In this document: positions 60,843 through 64,000 of the stretch, in pieces
Position numbering within the stretch: position 1 is the stretch's first letter
Layout: the number at the start of each line of letters is the position of its first letter
Assembly: GCF_900104155.1 (NCBI RefSeq)
Contig: NZ_FMYB01000013.1
Coordinates: 1 to 64,000, forward strand
DNA length: 64,000 nt
Direction: 5' to 3'
Source: Butyrivibrio sp. INlla16
Lineage (GTDB): Bacteria; Bacillota; Clostridia; Lachnospirales; Lachnospiraceae
Translations under genes and position numbers: made by a program
The notes under the pieces: model-generated
Databases searched by the model: none
Told to the model about the DNA's origin: nothing
The model's input: only the letters and a program-made list of their open reading frames with translations

Positions 60843-62453
60843 ATGATGAAAAAAGGTATTGGAAGGAGAGGACTTTCCACACTTTTAGTTGTGTTAACGA
60901 CACTGACTCTTACTATGAGCGGATGCTCAGGTAAAAAGGCAGAGGAATCTACGGCAGATGCGACCAATGCTACCGAGAATACCAGTTCAGGAAAGGACGG
61001 TAAAGCGGAGACAGCTGACAACACTGCAAGTTCAGATGATCTTTCAAAGATTACCATTGGTATTCCACAGGATATTGACAGTATGGACCCGCACATCGCA
61101 CAGGCGGCGGGAACCAGAGAAGTACTGTTCAATGTTTACGAAGGACTTGTGAAGCCTGACCAGGATGGTAATCTGCAGCCTGCCATAGCCAGCGAGTACA
61201 CAATTTCTGAGGATGGAAAAACTTATACCTTCACACTTAGAGAAGGCGTTAAGTTCCATGACGGTTCTACGGTTACGGCGGAGGATGTTAAATATTCAAT
61301 CGAGCGTAATGCCGGTACCGATGGAACAGATCCGTTGATATCGGCATTTTCTAATATTGATAGTGTTGAGATTGCGGATGATTCCACAGTAGTAATGACA
61401 CTTAAGGAAGCAAATACAGAGTTTCTGGCATATATGACAGTAGCTATTATTCCCGCTTCCAATGAGGATCCCGAAGGTAATCCTGTGGGAACAGGCCCTT
61501 ATAAGTTTGTTTCACGTTCACCTCAGGAGAACGTAATACTTACCAAATTTGATGAATATTGGGGCGAACCCGCATACATCAAGGACATAACACTTAAGGT
61601 TGAGGCTAATGCTGATTCAATCGTTATGGATCTTGAAGGCGGCTCCATTGATATGTTTGCAAGAGTAACATCTGCACAGATGTCACAGCTTTCCGATAAG
61701 TTTGATGTATATGAAGGAACCATGAACCTTGTTCAGGCACTGTATCTAAACAATGCCGAGGAGCCCTTCAACAACGAACAGGTTCGTCAGGCTCTCTGCT
61801 ATGCTATAAGCCCGCAGGAAATCATGGACTTTGTATCAGACGGAAAGGGAACCGAGATCGGAAGTAGTATGTTTCCTTCCTTCGGCAAGTATTTTGATGC
61901 AAGCCTTAGTGAGACCTATAACCAGGATATTGATAAGGCTAAGCAGCTGCTTGCAGAGGCAGGATATTCGAATGGTTTCGACTTTACAATAACCGTTCCC
62001 TCAAACTATACTCAGCACGTAGACACAGCACAGGTGCTTGTTGAGGAGTTTAAGGCTATCGGAGTTAACGCTACCATTCAGGAAGTTGAGTGGAATACAT
62101 GGCTTGATGATGTATATACAAACCGCAACTTCCAGTCAACTGTTATCGGTGTTGATGCTTCAACACTTACAGCTTACGCACTTCTTAGCAGATTCAGATC
62201 TGATGCGCACAACAACTTCATCAACTACAATGATGCGTCCTACGATGCAGCATTTGATGCAGCTGTGAATGCAACTGATGATGCCGAGAAGACCAAGAAC
62301 TACAAGGAATGTGAGAAGATTCTTTCTGAAACCGCAGCAAATGTATACATTCAGGATCTTCCCGAGTTTGTAGTATTAAATAAGAAGTTTACAGGTTATA
62401 CTTTCTATCCGCTTTACGCACAGGATTTTTCAAAGATAAAACCTGCTAAATAA
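60843..62453 (+). CDS. Oligopeptide-type ABC transporter substrate-binding lipoprotein
   Basis: The 536-residue lipoprotein has the lipobox TMSGCSG (Cys28), an acidic/Ser-Thr linker to about residue 65, and an SBP_bac_5 (DppA/OppA-type) domain. Landmarks are IDSMDPHIAQAAGTREVLFNVYEGLV, YTFTLREGVKFHDGSTVTAEDVKYSIER and VGTGPYKFVS. It would capture peptides or similar solutes outside the cell and deliver them to the permeases encoded downstream. It is the first gene of an operon driven by the promoter at 60742; the first permease gene follows after 26 nt. Confidence 0.93.
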   Translation: MMKKGIGRRGLSTLLVVLTTLTLTMSGCSGKKAEESTADATNATENTSSGKDGKAETADNTASSDDLSKITIGIPQDIDSMDPHIAQAAGTREVLFNVYEGLVKPDQDGNLQPAIASEYTISEDGKTYTFTLREGVKFHDGSTVTAEDVKYSIERNAGTDGTDPLISAFSNIDSVEIADDSTVVMTLKEANTEFLAYMTVAIIPASNEDPEGNPVGTGPYKFVSRSPQENVILTKFDEYWGEPAYIKDITLKVEANADSIVMDLEGGSIDMFARVTSAQMSQLSDKFDVYEGTMNLVQALYLNNAEEPFNNEQVRQALCYAISPQEIMDFVSDGKGTEIGSSMFPSFGKYFDASLSETYNQDIDKAKQLLAEAGYSNGFDFTITVPSNYTQHVDTAQVLVEEFKAIGVNATIQEVEWNTWLDDVYTNRNFQSTVIGVDASTLTAYALLSRFRSDAHNNFINYNDASYDAAFDAAVNATDDAEKTKNYKECEKILSETAANVYIQDLPEFVVLNKKFTGYTFYPLYAQDFSKIKPAK

Positions 62454-62479
62454 AATATTGAAAAAAGAGGAACACGCAT

Positions 62480-63424
62480 ATGAGATACGTATTGAAAAAA
62501 GTTTTGAGCATGGTGCTGACTTTATTCGTTGTATCTTTGTGCGTGTTCTTTGCATTTAGTCTTATACCGGGAGATCCGGTAACAAGAATGTTCGGAACAG
62601 AGGCTACACCTGAACTGATAGCGCAGTACAGAGCAAAAATGGGACTTAACGATCCCATTCTTGTCAGATATTTTCGCTGGTTTATAGCATTTTTACAGGG
62701 GGATATGGGAACCTCCTATGATTATAAGATTCCCGTAGCGGGAATGCTTGCAGAAAAAATCCCGATTACGCTTACACTTGCTATTATGTCTTTTGTGATC
62801 ATGGTCATCATATCGATTCCGCTCGGCATTTACACTGCAAAGTACGAGAATGGAATAATTGATCATGTGATTTCTGTTATTAATCAGATAATTATGGCGG
62901 TACCGCCGTTTTTCTCAGGAATATTATTGACCTTCTTTTTTGGTGTGATTCTGAAAATATTCATGCCGGGAGGTTTTGTTTCATATACAAAGGATGTTCA
63001 GGGATTTCTTAAATACCTGATTTTGCCGGCTTTTGCCATAGCACTTCCCAAGGCAGCAATGGCGACGAAGCTTCTTAGAGGTTCTGTCATTGATGAGGCC
63101 GGGAAGGATTACACAAGAACGGCCTACAGTAGGGGAAATACCACAAACGGCGTTCTGTATCGTCACGTCTTGAAAAATGCCATGATTCCTGTAGTTACAT
63201 TTATGGGAATGGCTCTCGCCGATATGGTTGCCGGAAGTATTGTAATTGAGCAGGTTTTCGGAATCCCCGGAATAAGCCGCATACTTTTAAGCTCAATCAA
63301 CAACAGGGATTATCCCGTGGTAGAGGCAATCATCATGGGAATAGCAATCATGGTCCTTGTGATAAACCTGTTGGTTGATATCATTTACAGAATTATCAAT
63401 CCCAGAATCGAGGTGGAGGAGTAA
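62480..63424 (+). CDS. ABC transporter permease, DppB/OppB type
   Basis: The 314-residue permease has six membrane helices, the N-terminal OppB segment (FSLIPGDPVTRMFG), and the cytoplasmic EAA-like loop (DYTRTAYSRGNTTNGVLYRHVLKNAMIPVVT). It forms one half of the channel. Its stop codon overlaps the next ATG by 1 nt (TAATG), so it is translationally coupled to the second permease. Confidence 0.94.
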   Translation: MRYVLKKVLSMVLTLFVVSLCVFFAFSLIPGDPVTRMFGTEATPELIAQYRAKMGLNDPILVRYFRWFIAFLQGDMGTSYDYKIPVAGMLAEKIPITLTLAIMSFVIMVIISIPLGIYTAKYENGIIDHVISVINQIIMAVPPFFSGILLTFFFGVILKIFMPGGFVSYTKDVQGFLKYLILPAFAIALPKAAMATKLLRGSVIDEAGKDYTRTAYSRGNTTNGVLYRHVLKNAMIPVVTFMGMALADMVAGSIVIEQVFGIPGISRILLSSINNRDYPVVEAIIMGIAIMVLVINLLVDIIYRIINPRIEVEE

Positions 63425-64000
63425 TGAAGAAATTTCTTTCACTTTTCAAAAAGAATAAAGCCACAGGGCAGAGAAATACTTTTCTTCTCCTTGGAACAAT
63501 ACTTACGGGAATAATACTCCTTATGGTTATAGTGGGAGTATTCTATACTCCCTATAGCCCGACTAAGATGGATGCTTCGGCAAAGCTTCAGGGTATATCT
63601 CTTAAGCACATCATGGGCACTGATAACATGGGAAGAGATGTGTTCAGCAGAGTTCTATACGGAAGCAGGATTACTCTTATAATTGCGACGTTCACCATTT
63701 TGATCGGCGCGGGAGTGGGGACAGTTATCGGCGCTCTTGCCGGATATTTCGGAGGAATGTTTGGTGAGGTGACAATGAGAATTATTGATGCAATGCTGGC
63801 GTTTCCCAGTATTTTGCTTTCGCTGGTTTTTGTGAGCCTTTTCGGAACCGGAACCTATCAGGTTGCCGTAGCTCTCGGAATATCATTTGTACCAAGCTTT
63901 GCCCGCATAGTGCGAGGTGAATTCCTAAGATGCAGAAACATGGATTATGTGGAAGTTGCAAGGCTCCAGGGTGTTTCGAATATCAGAATAATATTTGTGC
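63424..64000 (+). CDS. ABC transporter permease, DppC/OppC type (partial)
   Basis: Translation from ATG 63424 gives about 192 residues of an OppC/DppC permease before the window ends. Visible are the N-terminal helix (LLLGTILTGIILLMVIVG), the OppC_N motif HIMGTDNMGRDVFSRVLYGSR, several helices, and the start of the EAA loop (DYVEVARLQGVSNIRIIF). The 3' end is cut by the window. The ATP-binding genes of the operon are expected downstream. Confidence 0.92.
   Translation, partial: MKKFLSLFKKNKATGQRNTFLLLGTILTGIILLMVIVGVFYTPYSPTKMDASAKLQGISLKHIMGTDNMGRDVFSRVLYGSRITLIIATFTILIGAGVGTVIGALAGYFGGMFGEVTMRIIDAMLAFPSILLSLVFVSLFGTGTYQVAVALGISFVPSFARIVRGEFLRCRNMDYVEVARLQGVSNIRIIFV

Overview
The window looks like chromosomal DNA of an anaerobic, plant-fibre-degrading Firmicute of the Lachnospiraceae, most likely Butyrivibrio or Pseudobutyrivibrio. 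This is inferred from gene content: a GH3 beta-glucosidase with swapped domain order, a GH10 xylanase lipoprotein, BspA/LRR-like secreted proteins, LytTR two-component systems, and a Firmicute-type dcw cluster with strong AAGGAGG ribosome binding sites. No tRNA, rRNA, prophage or CRISPR-Cas locus was seen.

Layout. 1-3.2 kb: Rpn-type PD-(D/E)XK gene, small secreted protein, nagA. 3.2-8.5 kb: a 53-bp-period array of dyad units, a purine-permease pseudogene, an intact hybrid sensor kinase and a broken HD-GYP signalling gene. 8.5-16 kb: PadR-DUF1700-DUF4097 operon, a pyruvate-phosphate-dikinase-like protein behind a promoter-proximal terminator hairpin, a secreted carbohydrate-binding/LRR protein and an MFS carrier. 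16-22 kb: one 1981-residue alanine-rich surface protein. 22-28 kb: mgsA, an esterase, then lytS-lytR-cstA, which resembles the pyruvate-sensing BtsSR/BtsT arrangement. 28-38 kb: a second (AgrC/LytTR-like) two-component system divergent from a GH3-GH3-GtrA operon, then a GH10 xylanase. 38-44 kb: a CmpB-like membrane protein and a TetR-controlled efflux operon (FtsX permease, ATPase, MFS) with two matching palindromic operators. 44-50 kb: HAD hydrolase, ychF, a CPBP protease-SPFH-ribbon-helix-helix operon, an exonuclease and a PD-(D/E)XK-like gene. 50-60 kb: a second dyad array, then the division cluster mraZ-rsmH-ftsL-PBP-murD-ftsW-ftsQ-ftsZ and nrdR. 60.8-64 kb: an oligopeptide-type ABC transporter running off the end.

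The most unusual signal is the pair of intergenic arrays at 3235-3531 and 49954-50400. Each consists of short units of fixed length (32 or 34 nt) with inverted-repeat ends, variable interiors and variable 17-21 nt spacers, repeating every 51-53 bp, close to five helical turns. The two arrays share this geometry but use unrelated end sequences (CCAAGAT versus TCTGTG). I do not recognise them as a described element. A second repeat family, REP-like palindromes at four or more places, supplies ribosome binding sites for two genes and terminators for others.

The carbohydrate genes form a plausible chain: xylanase lipoprotein outside the cell, membrane-anchored GH3, then cytoplasmic GH3. The GH3 operon is probably switched by the neighbouring LytTR regulator through direct repeats in the shared upstream region. 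All functions are inferred by reading motifs; no database search was possible.
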